Positions 46,789 through 55,951 are shown, counted from the first letter of the stretch. The stretch is 64,000 nt of DNA from Paracoccus sp. S1E-3 (GCF_013868135.1 NZ_JACEMU010000004.1:310001-374000); one strand, 5' to 3'. Program-made: numbers and translations. The notes: generated by a model not told the origin, from the letters alone.

Positions 46789-47674
46789 CACCAGCCTCCT
46801 CTCGCCGGGCGCGCAATCCGGCCGCCCGCGCAAATTCCGCGCCGCCACGGCCGAAAGCACGACTGCGCGGCTGGCGCTGATCGGCGTCGCGCTTGCCGGG
46901 GTCGCCATCCTGATCCTCGCGCCGCTGGCCACCGTCTTCGCCGGGGCGCTTGCCGAAGGCTGGGGCGCAGCACTCGCCAGCCTGACCAAGCCCGACGCCC
47001 GCAGCGCCGTCCAGCTGACGCTGATCATCACCGCCATTGCCCTGCCGCTGAACGCGGTCTTCGGGATCGCCGCAGCCTGGCTGATCACCAAGTTCGATTT
47101 TCGCGGCAAGGCCTTCCTGATTACCCTGATCGACCTGCCGTTTTCGGTCAGCCCGGTTGTGGCGGGCCTGTGCATCGTCCTGCTGTTCGGGGCCAATTCG
47201 CTGATCGGCGGCTGGCTGGTGGCACATGGATTCCCCATCGTCTTCGCCATCCCCGGCATCGTGCTGGCCACCGTCTTCGTCACCTTCCCCTTCGTCGCAC
47301 GCGAACTGATCCCGGTTATGATCGAACAGGGCCGCGCCGAGGAGGAGGCCGCGCTGACGCTCGGCGCGTCGGGCTGGCGGACCTTCTGGACCGTTACGCT
47401 GCCCAACATCCGCTGGGCGCTGCTGTATGGCACCCTGCTGTGCACCGCCCGCGCCATGGGCGAATTCGGCGCCGTGGCGGTGGTCTCGGGCAAGATCCGC
47501 GGCAAGACCGCCACCATGCCGATCACCATCGAGATGCTGTATAACGAATATCTCTCGGTCGCCGCCTTTTCGATGGCCGCGACGCTCACCGCGCTGGCGC
47601 TGATCACCCTGACCCTGAAAACCGCGCTGGAGCTGCGTCACGCCGACCAGCTGGCCGCCATCCGCCGCCATTGA
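46781..47674 (+). CDS. cysW: sulfate ABC transporter permease CysW (first system)
   Basis: A 297-residue permease paired with CysT, overlapping it by 8 bp. About 30 residues of polar N-terminal leader precede helix 1 (LALIGVALAGVAILILAPLATVFAGAL). The EAA loop is EEEAALTLGASGWRTFWTVTLPNIRWALLYG, with CTARAMGEFGAVAVVSGKIRGKTATMP after it, the CysW hallmark. The final helix precedes KTALELRHADQL. Confidence 0.94.
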   Translation: MSDTSLLSPGAQSGRPRKFRAATAESTTARLALIGVALAGVAILILAPLATVFAGALAEGWGAALASLTKPDARSAVQLTLIITAIALPLNAVFGIAAAWLITKFDFRGKAFLITLIDLPFSVSPVVAGLCIVLLFGANSLIGGWLVAHGFPIVFAIPGIVLATVFVTFPFVARELIPVMIEQGRAEEEAALTLGASGWRTFWTVTLPNIRWALLYGTLLCTARAMGEFGAVAVVSGKIRGKTATMPITIEMLYNEYLSVAAFSMAATLTALALITLTLKTALELRHADQLAAIRRH

Positions 47675-47683
47675 GGATCCCCC

Positions 47684-48403
47684 ATGCATATCGAAATCGA
47701 CGAAATCGCCAAGGAATTCGGCACCGCCATCGCGCTGAAGCCGGTGTCGCTGTCGGTGCCCTCGGGCGCGCTGGTGGCGCTGCTGGGGCCGTCAGGGTCC
47801 GGCAAGACGACGCTTCTGCGCATCCTCGGCGGGTTGGAGTTTCCGACCTCGGGCCGGGTGCTGTTCGACGGACAGGACGCCACCGGGCTGAGCGTGCAGG
47901 AACGCCGCGCAGGCTTTGTGTTTCAAAGCTATGCCCTGTTCCGCCACATGACGGTATTCGACAACATCGCCTATGGGCTGAGGGCGCGCCCCCGCGCCAA
48001 ACGCCCCGAAAAGGCAGAGATCGCACGGCGGGTAACGAAGCTGCTGGATCTGATCCAGCTGCCTGATCTCGGCGGGCGCTATCCCAGCCAGCTGTCGGGC
48101 GGCCAGCGTCAGCGCGTGGCGCTTGCCCGCGCGCTGGCGATCGAGCCGCGGATGCTGCTGCTGGACGAACCCTTCGGCGCGCTCGACGCCAAGGTCCGCA
48201 AGGAGCTGCGGCAGGGCCTGCGCGACATCCATGACGAAACCGGGCTGACCACCATCTTCGTGACCCACGATCAGGACGAGGCGATGGAGCTGGCCGATTT
48301 CGTGGCGATCATGTCCATGGGCCGGATCGAACAGGTCGGCCGCCCCCAGGACATCCGCGCCCGTCCGGCCACCCAGTTCGTGCGCGATTTCATCGCCGCC
48401 TGA
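47684..48403 (+). CDS. cysA: sulfate ABC transporter ATPase CysA, short form (first system)
   Basis: A 239-residue ATPase that energises the CysTW permease. Walker A is [12 protein letters not shown] (about 32-43), the signature is [16 protein letters not shown] and Walker B is [12 protein letters not shown]. The [16 protein letters not shown] switch His is present. It ends soon after the nucleotide-binding domain ([11 protein letters not shown]) and has no C-terminal TOBE domain, whereas CysA proteins usually have about 330-365 residues. It starts 9 bp after cysW. The neighbouring longer CysA (48671-49747) could serve either transporter. Confidence 0.93.
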   Translation: MHIEIDEIAKEFGTAIALKPVSLSVPSGALVALLGPSGSGKTTLLRILGGLEFPTSGRVLFDGQDATGLSVQERRAGFVFQSYALFRHMTVFDNIAYGLRARPRAKRPEKAEIARRVTKLLDLIQLPDLGGRYPSQLSGGQRQRVALARALAIEPRMLLLDEPFGALDAKVRKELRQGLRDIHDETGLTTIFVTHDQDEAMELADFVAIMSMGRIEQVGRPQDIRARPATQFVRDFIAA

Positions 48404-48412
48404 CGACAGCCC

Positions 48413-48450
48413 CGATATGGCGGCGCCGCCGCCATATCGTTCCACGATAT
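48413..48450 (+). promoter_or_regulatory. two overlapping, mutually exclusive hairpins between the sulfate operons
   Basis: CGATATGGCGGC (48413-48424) pairs with GCCGCCATATCG (48428-48439) across a GCC loop, a 12-bp stem 9 nt past the cysA stop. ATATCGT (48434-48440) can instead pair with ACGATAT (48444-48450). Because 48434-48439 belong to both, only one can form. The motif TTCCACGAT recurs at 48440-48448 and 48574-48582, preceded at the second copy by ACGATAT (48568-48574). It may terminate the first operon; an attenuator or tandem operator for the second is possible. Confidence 0.45.
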
Positions 48451-48670
48451 CTGTCGGTGCGCCCGGCGATAAGGACAGAGTTCCCCAACGCTGCCGCGGA
48501 TCAAAACGACATCCCCGTTCCCCTGTATCCGAGATGGACCCTCCCGGCGACCCACGGCAACATCCGAACGATATTCCACGATCATCGGTGATTTCCCTCA
48601 ACCCGGAAGGCAATCTCTATTGTGTCCGGGTCTTGCAGGAAATATTTCCCGTTCCGATACGAGGGGCGCC

Positions 48671-49747
48671 ATGACCATCACCATCACCGGAATGTCCAAA
48701 AGCTTCGACGCGACGCAGGTGCTGCGCGGCATCGACCTGAAGGTCGAGGATGGCGAGTTGCTGGCGCTGCTGGGGCCGTCCGGGTCCGGCAAGACGACGC
48801 TTCTGCGCATCATCGCCGGGCTTGACTGGCCCGATGCCGGGCAACTGGTTGTGGCGGGTCAGGACTGGCTGGCGCTGCCCGCCCAGAAACGCCGCATCGG
48901 TTTCGTCTTTCAGCAATACGCTCTGTTTCCGCATATGAATGTGCGCGACAACATCGCCTTCGGCCTGACCGTGCGACCGCGCGCCGAGCGCCCCAGCCAG
49001 GCCGAGATCGACGCCACAGTCGACAACCTGCTGACGCTGCTGCAGATCGACCATCTGGCCCAGCGTTTCCCCAGCCAGCTTTCGGGCGGCCAGCGGCAGC
49101 GGGTGGCGCTTGGCCGGGCACTGGCAATCCAGCCTTCGGTGCTGCTGCTGGACGAGCCCTTTGGCGCGCTCGATGCCGCCATCCGCCGCGACCTGCGCCG
49201 CTGGCTGCGCGAGGTGCATGAGAAGACCGGCTCGACCACGATCTTCGTCACCCACGATCAGGAGGAGGCTTTCGAGCTTGCCGACAGGGTGGTGGTGATG
49301 GGCGATGGCGAGATCAGCCAGATCGGCACCGCCGACGAGATTTATGACCATCCGGCATCGGCCTTCGTGGCGCAATTCATGGGCGCGGTGATCGCGCTGC
49401 CGGTCACGCTGCGCGGGGGCCGCGCCATGGCGCCGGGACTGGATGCCAGCGCCCTGCCCGCCTGCACCGAAGCCGACGGGCCGGGCACGCTGTATCTGCG
49501 CCCCGACAGCATCATGCTGGACCCCGACCCGGCCAGCCCTTGGGCGGTGACCCGGCGCGACAGCACCGGCACTGACCTGCGGCTGGTGCTGACCGACCCG
49601 CAAGGCGCGCAGATCGACGTGGACCTGCCCCGGCGCGGTGCGCCCACGATCGCGCTCGGCGACCGCTTGCGCTTGCGTCCGCTTTGGGGTGCGATGTTCT
49701 CGGAAGGCGCGCCCCTTGCCGCCGATCCCATCCAACTTTCAGCCTGA
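48671..49747 (+). CDS. cysA: sulfate ABC transporter ATPase CysA, full-length (second system)
   Basis: A 358-residue ATPase from ATG 48671, with GAGGGGC upstream. Walker A is [12 protein letters not shown], the signature is [16 protein letters not shown] and Walker B is [45 protein letters not shown] is the usual CysA switch region, and a C-terminal TOBE-like domain (about 290-358) is present, unlike the short CysA of the first system. Here cysA is first in the operon, before the binding protein and both permeases. Confidence 0.94.
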   Translation: MTITITGMSKSFDATQVLRGIDLKVEDGELLALLGPSGSGKTTLLRIIAGLDWPDAGQLVVAGQDWLALPAQKRRIGFVFQQYALFPHMNVRDNIAFGLTVRPRAERPSQAEIDATVDNLLTLLQIDHLAQRFPSQLSGGQRQRVALGRALAIQPSVLLLDEPFGALDAAIRRDLRRWLREVHEKTGSTTIFVTHDQEEAFELADRVVVMGDGEISQIGTADEIYDHPASAFVAQFMGAVIALPVTLRGGRAMAPGLDASALPACTEADGPGTLYLRPDSIMLDPDPASPWAVTRRDSTGTDLRLVLTDPQGAQIDVDLPRRGAPTIALGDRLRLRPLWGAMFSEGAPLAADPIQLSA

Positions 49748-49757
49748 GGAGCTTTCC

Positions 49758-50759
49758 ATGAAACACGGTCTCATCCGGGCCGCAGCCTTTGCCATCGGCA
49801 TCGGAAGCGCGTTCCCGGCCCTCGCGCAGGACAAGATCCTGAATGTCAGCTATGATATCGGTCGCGAGGTCTATGAGGCGCTGAACCCGTTGTTCGTCGC
49901 CCAGTGGAAGGACCAGACGGGCCGCGACCTGACCATCGACCAGAGCCATGGCGGTTCCTCGAAACAGGCGCGCGCCATTCTGGAAGGGCTGCCGGCCGAT
50001 GTGGTGACCTTCAATCAGGAAATCGACGTCGACATGCTGGCCAAGGGCGGCATGCTGCCCGAGGACTGGCGCACAAAGCTGCCGAACAACGCCTCGCCCT
50101 ATTATTCGCTGCCGAGCTTCCTTGTGCGCAAGGGCAATCCGAAGAACATCCGCGACTGGTCGGACCTCGCGCGCGAGGATGTGGCCCCGGTCTTTCCGAA
50201 CCCGAAAACCTCGGGCAACGGGCGCTACACCTATCTCGCCGCCTATGCATATGGGTTGGAGAAGAACGGCGGCGACGCGGCCAAGGCACAGGAACTGGTG
50301 AAGGGCATCTTCGCCAATGTACCAGTGTTCGACACCGGCGGTCGCGCCTCGACCCAGACCTTCGCGGAACGCGACATCGGCGATGTGCTGGTGACCTTCG
50401 AGGCCGAAACCGGCGCCATCGCCAAGCAATATGCCGACAAGGGTTTTGAACGGGTGACGCCGTCGCTGTCGCTGTTCTCGGCCTTTCCGGCGGCGGTGGT
50501 GACGGCCAATGCCGACAAGAAGGGCACGGCCGAAGTGTCCAACGCCTATCTGGAATGGCTCTACTCGCCCGAGGCGCAGGAGGTCATCGCCCAGAACTTC
50601 TACCGCGTGAATGATCCTGAGGTGACCGCCAGACATGCGGCCGAGTTCCCCGAGGTGAAGCTCGTCACCGTGGATGAGGTCTTCGGCGGCTGGGACGCGG
50701 TCAGCAAGGATCACTTCGCCGAAGGCGGCATCCTCGATCAGGTCTTCGTCAACCGATGA
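49758..50759 (+). CDS. sbp: sulfate ABC transporter substrate-binding protein (second system)
   Basis: A 333-residue periplasmic binding protein from ATG 49758, 10 nt after the cysA stop, with GAGGAGC upstream. The signal peptide is KHGLIRAAAFAIGIGSAFPALA. DKILNVSYDIGREVYEALNPLF, SHGGSSKQARAILEGLPADVVT, VFPNPKTSGNGRYTYLAA and WLYSPEAQEVIAQNFYR mark the sulfate-binding family. It is a clear but distant paralogue of the first-system protein. Overlaps cysT by 4 bp. Confidence 0.94.
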   Translation: MKHGLIRAAAFAIGIGSAFPALAQDKILNVSYDIGREVYEALNPLFVAQWKDQTGRDLTIDQSHGGSSKQARAILEGLPADVVTFNQEIDVDMLAKGGMLPEDWRTKLPNNASPYYSLPSFLVRKGNPKNIRDWSDLAREDVAPVFPNPKTSGNGRYTYLAAYAYGLEKNGGDAAKAQELVKGIFANVPVFDTGGRASTQTFAERDIGDVLVTFEAETGAIAKQYADKGFERVTPSLSLFSAFPAAVVTANADKKGTAEVSNAYLEWLYSPEAQEVIAQNFYRVNDPEVTARHAAEFPEVKLVTVDEVFGGWDAVSKDHFAEGGILDQVFVNR

Positions 50760-51595
50760 GCGCCGCGGCGCCCATCCGCACGAAACGCGTCCTGCCGGGG
50801 TTCACCTTGAGCCTCGGCACGACGCTGCTTTACATGACCGTCATCGTGCTGATCCCGGTGCTGGCGCTGATCCTGAAGGGCGCGGAAATCGGGCCGGCGC
50901 GGTTCTGGGCGATTGTCTCGTCCCCGCGCGCGCTGGCGGCGTTTCGGCTGACCATCACCGCAGCGCTGATCGCCACCGCGATCAATGCGGTTTACGGGTT
51001 GCTGATGGCCTGGGTGCTGACCCGCTATGACTTCTCCGGCAAGCGCATTCTGGACGCGCTGATGGATGTGCCCTTCGCGCTGCCCACCGCCGTCGCGGGC
51101 CTGTCGCTGACGGCGCTGTTTTCGGCCAATGGCTGGTTCGGGCAGGTGCTGGCGCCCCTGGGGATCAGCATCCCCTATACGCTTCTCGGGGTGGCGATCG
51201 CGATGTCCTTCACCTCGATCCCCTTCGTCGTCCGCACCGTCCAGCCGGTGCTGGAGGATCTCGACCCGGCTTACGAACAGGCCGCGCGCACCCTCGGCGC
51301 CAGCGAGTTCACCATCTTCCGCCGCGTGGTCTTTCCCCAGATCCTACCCGCTTATCTGGCCGGCTGCACGATTGCCCTCGCCCGGAGTTTGGGTGAGTTC
51401 GGCGCCATCGTCTTCATCGCCGGCAACCTGCCCCTCAAGACCGAGATCGCCGCGCTTCTGGCCTTCATCCGGCTGGAGGAATACGATTACCAGGGCGCCG
51501 CCGCCATCGCACTGGTGCTGCTGTTCTTCGCGCTGATCCTGCTTCTGGTCTCGAACCGCCTGCAGGCCTGGGCGCTGCGCTACAAGGAGCGGTGA
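50756..51595 (+). CDS. cysT: sulfate ABC transporter permease CysT (second system)
   Basis: A 279-residue permease, ATG overlapping the binding-protein stop. Six helices; the EAA loop is YEQAARTLGASEFTIFRRVVFPQILPAYL, followed by LARSLGEFGAIVFIAGNLPLKTEI. It is similar to the first-system CysT along its length (for example the [26 protein letters not shown] block), so the two come from one ancestor. Confidence 0.94.
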   Translation: MSAAAPIRTKRVLPGFTLSLGTTLLYMTVIVLIPVLALILKGAEIGPARFWAIVSSPRALAAFRLTITAALIATAINAVYGLLMAWVLTRYDFSGKRILDALMDVPFALPTAVAGLSLTALFSANGWFGQVLAPLGISIPYTLLGVAIAMSFTSIPFVVRTVQPVLEDLDPAYEQAARTLGASEFTIFRRVVFPQILPAYLAGCTIALARSLGEFGAIVFIAGNLPLKTEIAALLAFIRLEEYDYQGAAAIALVLLFFALILLLVSNRLQAWALRYKER

Positions 51596-52398
51596 TGAGG
51601 CCCCAATCCCGCCTTGCCCCCCGCATCCTGATCGGCCTTGCCGTGATCGCGACCCTGCTGATGATCGTGGTGCCGCTGGTCTATATCTTCGCCGCCGCCT
51701 TCGCCCAAGGGTGGCGGGTCTATGCGCAGAACATCCTTGATCCGCTGACGCTGCACGCGATCTGGCTGACGGTGCTGGTGGCGCTGATCGTGGTGCCCGT
51801 CAACATCGCCTTCGGGGTCGCCGCCGCATGGGCCATCGCGCGCTTCCGCTTTCCGGGCCGCAGCCTGCTGATGACCGCGATCGAGATCCCCTTCTCGATC
51901 TCGCCGATCATCGCCGGCATCTGCTATCTGCTGCTTTACGGCCGCCAGGGCTATCTGGGGCCGTGGCTGGAAGCCCATGATATCCAGATCCTGTTCGCCC
52001 TGCCCGGCATCGTGCTGGTGACGCTGTTCGTCACCTCGCCCTTCGTCGCGCGCGAGGTGCTGCCCCTGATGCAGGCCCAAGGCAGCGAGCAGGAGCAGGC
52101 GGCGGTGACGCTCGGCGCCTCGGGCTGGCAGATCTTCCGCCGTGTGACGCTGCCCAATATCCGTTGGGCGCTGCTTTACGGGGCGGTGCTGTGCACGGCC
52201 CGCGCGGTGGGCGAGTTCGGCGGCGTCTCGGTCGTTTCGGGCAGCATTCGCGGGCAAACCAACACGCTGCCGCTCCATGTGGAACTGCTGTTCAACGACC
52301 TGAACATCACCGGCGCCTTCGCCGCCGCCTCGACGCTGACGCTGATCGCGGTCGTCACGCTGCTGCTGAAATCCGTGCTGGAGGGTCGGGCGCGCTAA
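51595..52398 (+). CDS. cysW: sulfate ABC transporter permease CysW (second system)
   Basis: A 267-residue permease. I choose ATG 51595, which has AAGGAG 5 nt upstream and shares one base with the cysT stop; GTG 51592 would add one residue. The EAA loop is EQAAVTLGASGWQIFRRVTLPNIRWALLYG, then CTARAVGEFGGVSVVSGSIRGQTNTLP, as in the first CysW. The N terminus lacks the polar extension seen in the first copy. Last gene of the second operon. Confidence 0.94.
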   Translation: MRPQSRLAPRILIGLAVIATLLMIVVPLVYIFAAAFAQGWRVYAQNILDPLTLHAIWLTVLVALIVVPVNIAFGVAAAWAIARFRFPGRSLLMTAIEIPFSISPIIAGICYLLLYGRQGYLGPWLEAHDIQILFALPGIVLVTLFVTSPFVAREVLPLMQAQGSEQEQAAVTLGASGWQIFRRVTLPNIRWALLYGAVLCTARAVGEFGGVSVVSGSIRGQTNTLPLHVELLFNDLNITGAFAAASTLTLIAVVTLLLKSVLEGRAR

Positions 52399-52403
52399 GC
52401 TTG

Positions 52404-52420
52404 CCGCGCCCCCCGCGCGG
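52404..52420 (+). terminator. small GC hairpin after the second sulfate operon
   Basis: CCGCGC-CCCCC-GCGCGG, 6-bp stem, starts 5 nt past the cysW stop. No T run follows, so read-through into the pirin gene cannot be excluded. Confidence 0.4.
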
Positions 52421-52452
52421 GCCTAGTCTGGTCCCAGCAGAAGGAGTTTGTG

Positions 52453-53391
52453 ATGAGCTGGAACCCCGCCCTCACCCCCGGCAATCCCGACGAAATCGGC
52501 CTCGACGCCATCGAAACCGTGATCTTGCCCCGCAGCCGCGATCTCGGCGGATTCGAGGTCAAGCGCGCCCTGCCCGCGCCCCAACGGCAGATGGTCGGCC
52601 CCTTCATCTTCTTCGATCAGGCCGGGCCGGCCGAGTTCCTGACCGGGCAAGGCGTCGATGTGCGCCCCCACCCCCATATCGGGCTGGGCACGGTTACTTT
52701 CCTGTATCGCGGCGATTTCCATCACCGCGACAGCATCGGCACCGATCAGGTGATCCTGCCCGGCGCGGTCAACTGGATGGTGGCAGGCAAGGGCGTGTCG
52801 CATTCCGAACGCACCTCGGAAGCGGGCCGCAAGGGACCGCACAGCCTGTATGGTATCCAGACATGGATCGCCCTGCCCGAAGACCGCGAGGAGATGGACC
52901 CGATCTTCGAACATCACGGCAAGGAAACCCTGCCGCAATTCGAGGCGGAGGGCATCAAGGCCACGCTGATCCTAGGGGATGCCTATGGTGAAAAAGCCCC
53001 GGCGACGCTCTATTCCGAGACCTTCTATCTGGACGTGACTCTCGCCCCCGGCGCGCGCTTCCCGCTGCCCGACGATCACGAGGACAGGGGCCTCTATATC
53101 ACCGAAGGCTCGGTCACGGTGGCGGGCGATAGTTTCGAGGCCGGGCGGATGATGGTCTTCCGCCCCGGCGACAGGATCACCGTCGCCGCTGGCCCGCAGG
53201 GCGCGCGGCTGCTGGCGCTCGGCGGTGCCACGCTGAACGGGCCGCGCTATGTCTGGTGGAATTTCGTCGCCTCCAGCCGCGAAAAAATCGCCCATGCCCG
53301 CGAGGAATGGCGCGCAGCGAACTGGGGAGAAGGCCAGTTCGACCTGCCGGTCGGCGACGATCACGAATATATTCGCGCGCCCGACAAGTAA
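52453..53391 (+). CDS. pirin family protein
   Basis: A 312-residue bicupin from ATG 52453 with AAGGAG 6 nt upstream. Metal ligands of the N-terminal cupin lie in VDVRPHPHIGLGTVTFLYRGDFHHRDS (His pair) and GKGVSHSERTSE. QTWIALPEDREEMDP and the C-terminal cupin (GLYITEGSVTVAGDSFEAGRMMVF) follow. Pirins are iron-binding proteins, some with quercetinase activity, others regulatory; which applies here is unclear. Confidence 0.93.
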   Translation: MSWNPALTPGNPDEIGLDAIETVILPRSRDLGGFEVKRALPAPQRQMVGPFIFFDQAGPAEFLTGQGVDVRPHPHIGLGTVTFLYRGDFHHRDSIGTDQVILPGAVNWMVAGKGVSHSERTSEAGRKGPHSLYGIQTWIALPEDREEMDPIFEHHGKETLPQFEAEGIKATLILGDAYGEKAPATLYSETFYLDVTLAPGARFPLPDDHEDRGLYITEGSVTVAGDSFEAGRMMVFRPGDRITVAAGPQGARLLALGGATLNGPRYVWWNFVASSREKIAHAREEWRAANWGEGQFDLPVGDDHEYIRAPDK

Positions 53392-53399
53392 CCGGGCGC
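53377..53399. terminator. hairpin at the pirin/BKACE convergent junction
   Basis: A 7-bp stem GCGCCCG/CGGGCGC with a 9-nt loop spans the pirin stop and ends 5 nt before the facing gene's stop. No T run. Confidence 0.4.
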
Positions 53400-53403
53400 A
53401 GGT

Positions 53404-54141
53404 TCAACCGATCTGCGCGGACCCGGCGGGATCGCGCATGATCGCCACGGCAGCCGCCACCAGTTCGGCATTTCCCGCCGTGACCTGACCGTCCGGGCGC
53501 AGGCAACCGTCCTCCAGCCCGACCCGTGTCGAAAAAGCGCCGTCACGCGCGCGGCGGATGAAATGCCAGACGGTTGCGTCGAAGCCATGCAGCAGTCTCG
53601 GGCAGTGCAGTCCCGCGCCGTCCAGAACCGCCAGTATCCCGTCTGCGATGCGGTCGGCTGCGGTCGGGTCCTGTTCCTCGATCTCGATCAGCACCCGGAA
53701 CACCCGCTCAGGCGCGGGCAGCGACACCAGCCGCTTTGCGTCCGCGACCGTGGCCAGCCCCGCCTCGATCCCGACGCCCTTTTCGGTCAGCAGCGCCATG
53801 ACCGCCGGCGCGTCGGCCTCTGCCAGATTGACCGAGGCATAGTCGGGCAAGACGCCCCAAGCGGCGATGCGCGCGCGGGTCGCATCTGCGTCGCCTTCGA
53901 TCCACGCGCCGGTCGAGACCCCGATCAGCGTGCCGCGACAGGCCCGCCGCAGCGGCGGCATCAACGCATCCACCGCCGCGAGGCTTTCCCGCCCACCCGC
54001 ATCGCGCGGGTGGATATGCAGCTCGGCCGCGCCGGCGGCGATGCAGGCGCGACTGTCACGGATCATCGCCTCGATGCTCAGCGGCAATTGCGGGTGATAG
54101 CCCTCGGGCCGCGCGCCGTTGATGCACGCCTGAACGATCAT
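53404..54141 (-). CDS. BKACE-family beta-keto acid cleavage enzyme (DUF849)
   Basis: A 245-residue zinc-dependent TIM barrel. QACINGARPEGYHPQLPLS is the typical N terminus; AAELHIHPRDAGGRESL carries the zinc-binding His pair, and VSTGAWIEGD and SVNLAEADAPAVM follow. BKACE enzymes cleave a beta-keto acid with acetyl-CoA to acetoacetate and a CoA ester; specificity varies. At 245 residues it is shorter than 3-keto-5-aminohexanoate cleavage enzyme (about 275-300), so its specificity is open. Followed upstream on the same strand by a luciferase-like monooxygenase. Confidence 0.88.
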   Translation of the reverse strand: MIVQACINGARPEGYHPQLPLSIEAMIRDSRACIAAGAAELHIHPRDAGGRESLAAVDALMPPLRRACRGTLIGVSTGAWIEGDADATRARIAAWGVLPDYASVNLAEADAPAVMALLTEKGVGIEAGLATVADAKRLVSLPAPERVFRVLIEIEEQDPTAADRIADGILAVLDGAGLHCPRLLHGFDATVWHFIRRARDGAFSTRVGLEDGCLRPDGQVTAGNAELVAAAVAIMRDPAGSAQIG

Positions 54142-54159
54142 TGCGCTTCGGCCCGCAGC

Positions 54160-55179
54160 TCAGCGCCAGCCAAGCGCAGGGGCGACATGGCGCAGGATGC
54201 TGTCCAGCACATGCACGTTATAGGCGACGCCCAGCATGTTCGGGACCGCAAGCAGCAGCGTATCGGCCTCGGCGATGGCCTCATCCTCGCGCAACTGCTC
54301 GATCAGCCGGTCGGGCGTATCGGCATAGCTGCGCCCGAAGATCGAACGGGTCTGGTCGATGACGCCGATCTGATCCTCGTCCTTGCCGCCACTGCCGAAA
54401 TACATCCGGTCCTCGGGCGTCATCAGTGCGAAGATCGAGCGGCTGACCGAGACGCGCGGCGCACGGTCGTGCCCGGCGGATTTCCAGGCCTCGCGGAAGG
54501 CACGGATCTGCTTGGCCTGCTGAATATGGAACGGCTCGCCCGTTTCATCCGTCTTGAGGGTCGAACTTTGCAGGTTCATCCCCTGCTCGGCCGCCCAGAT
54601 CGCCGTCGCGTCCGAAGCCGCCCCCCACCAGATCCGGTCGCGCAGACCCTCGGAATGCGGCTCCAGCCGCAGAAGGCCGGGCGGGTTCGGAAACATCGGG
54701 CGCGGATTGGGCTGGGCAAAGCCCTCGCCGTCCAGCAGCTGCAGAAAGATTTCGGCCTTGGTCCGCGCCATCTGGGCATCGTCCTCGCCCTCGTTCGGGG
54801 CATAGCCGAAATAGCGCCAACCCTCGATCACCTGCTCGGGCGAGCCGCGGCTGATCCCGAGCTGCAGGCGTCCGCCCGCGATCAGATCGGCGGCGCCGGC
54901 ATCCTCGACCATGTAGAACGGATTTTCATAGCGCATGTCGATGACGCCGGTGCCGATCTCGATCTTCGAGGTCCGCGCCCCGACCGCCGCCAGCAGCGGA
55001 AAGGGCGAACCGAGCTGGCGCGCGAAATGGTGCACCCGGAAATAGGCGCCATCGAGGCCGATCTTTTCCGCCTCGACTGCCAGTTCGATGGATTGCAGCA
55101 GCACATCTGCGGCCGTGCGCACCTGCGAGCCGCGATCGGGCGACCAGTGCCCGAAGGACAAAAAGCCGAGATTCTTCAT
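54160..55179 (-). CDS. LLM-class flavin-dependent oxidoreductase
   Basis: A 339-residue bacterial-luciferase-like monooxygenase using reduced flavin. The start is ATG 55179 (MKNLGFLSFGHWSPDRGSQVR), with GGAGGG upstream. DGAYFRVHHFARQLGSPFPLLAAVGARTSKIEIGTGVIDMRYENPFYMVEDAGAADLIAGGRLQLGISRGSP is shared with the family, here given as positions about 45-113 with key motifs RVHHF, IEIGTGVIDMRYENP and LGISRGSP. The substrate is unknown. The gene precedes the BKACE gene by 18 bp, so they may be co-transcribed. Confidence 0.9.
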   Translation of the reverse strand: MKNLGFLSFGHWSPDRGSQVRTAADVLLQSIELAVEAEKIGLDGAYFRVHHFARQLGSPFPLLAAVGARTSKIEIGTGVIDMRYENPFYMVEDAGAADLIAGGRLQLGISRGSPEQVIEGWRYFGYAPNEGEDDAQMARTKAEIFLQLLDGEGFAQPNPRPMFPNPPGLLRLEPHSEGLRDRIWWGAASDATAIWAAEQGMNLQSSTLKTDETGEPFHIQQAKQIRAFREAWKSAGHDRAPRVSVSRSIFALMTPEDRMYFGSGGKDEDQIGVIDQTRSIFGRSYADTPDRLIEQLREDEAIAEADTLLLAVPNMLGVAYNVHVLDSILRHVAPALGWR

Positions 55180-55324
55180 CTGATCCCTCCAGATTTCCCC
55201 GACCGTCAAGGGCCGTGCATAATCCGAAGTTAGGAAACGCGGGGGGGGGAAGTGCAAGCGCCTCATGCAGCCATGCAAACCGGGCTTGCCGGGGCTGATC
55301 AATTGATTGCCAGATCCGGGAAGG

Positions 55325-55401
55325 TGGTCGGGGCGAGAGGATTCGAACCTCCGGCCTACGGTACCCAAAACCGTCGCGCTACCAGGCTGCGCCACGCCCC
55401 G
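55325..55401 (-). tRNA. tRNA-Pro (anticodon UGG)
   Basis: A complete 77-nt cloverleaf. Acceptor stem CGGGGCG pairs with CGCCCCG; the D loop contains CAGCCTGGTAG, the anticodon stem ACGGT/ACCGT encloses TTTGGGT with anticodon TGG, and the T arm is GGAGG-TTCGAAT-CCTCT. The terminal CCA is encoded (55325-55327 region). It follows the cold-shock/DUF192 genes on the same strand. Confidence 0.98.
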
Positions 55402-55441
55402 ACGGGTTGCTTCTAGCGGCAGTCGCGACCGGGGGAAAGCC

Positions 55442-55951
55442 CTATCGGCAGGGTGCGGCCGCCTGTGTCTGATCCAGACGCGGATGCGCCATCGCCATGC
55501 CGACCTCAAGACCCTGCCGCGCGGCCTCGCCCCCGGCGATTTCCAGCACCATCAACCGCTCGGGCGCGGGGTCGCCGGGCGCCGCACCCGGCACCGGGGT
55601 CAGGTCCAGCGGCGTGGCCGAGGCCTGGATATGCCGGATCACCCCCTTGGCGTCCATGAACAGCATGTCCAGCGGAATCAGCGTGTTCTTCATCCAGAAA
55701 GCCGCCTCGCGCGGGGCATCGAAAATGAACAGCATACCGGAATTTTCGGCCAGGCTGGTCCGGTTCATCAGGCCCTGCGCGCGCTCTTCCGGGTCATCGG
55801 CGATCTCGACCTGAATGGCGCGGCCGGCATCCGGGAACAGCGCCACATCCTCCTGACAGGCAGGCTGCGTCGCGGCGAACGCGGTGCCCCCCGCGCAGGT
55901 CAGGCCGAGCCACAGAAGCGCCGAACGCGCCAAACAATCCAGGCGGGTCAT
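55442..55951 (-). CDS. DUF192 domain-containing exported protein
   Basis: A 169-residue protein with a signal peptide ([18 protein letters not shown]) and a DUF192 domain. [47 protein letters not shown] and the C-terminal GLEVGM mark the family, whose function is unknown. Its ATG (55951) overlaps the stop of the upstream double cold-shock gene (ATGA), so they are one operon. A frame open further upstream is antisense-like read of the cold-shock gene. Confidence 0.9.
   Translation of the reverse strand: MTRLDCLARSALLWLGLTCAGGTAFAATQPACQEDVALFPDAGRAIQVEIADDPEERAQGLMNRTSLAENSGMLFIFDAPREAAFWMKNTLIPLDMLFMDAKGVIRHIQASATPLDLTPVPGAAPGDPAPERLMVLEIAGGEAARQGLEVGMAMAHPRLDQTQAAAPCR

Noticed and set aside
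48534..48674. A 46-codon frame whose stop overlaps the cysA start (48671) as ATGA
   Set aside because: Low third-position GC, no Shine-Dalgarno and no family-like features. It looks like chance overlap rather than a coupled leader.
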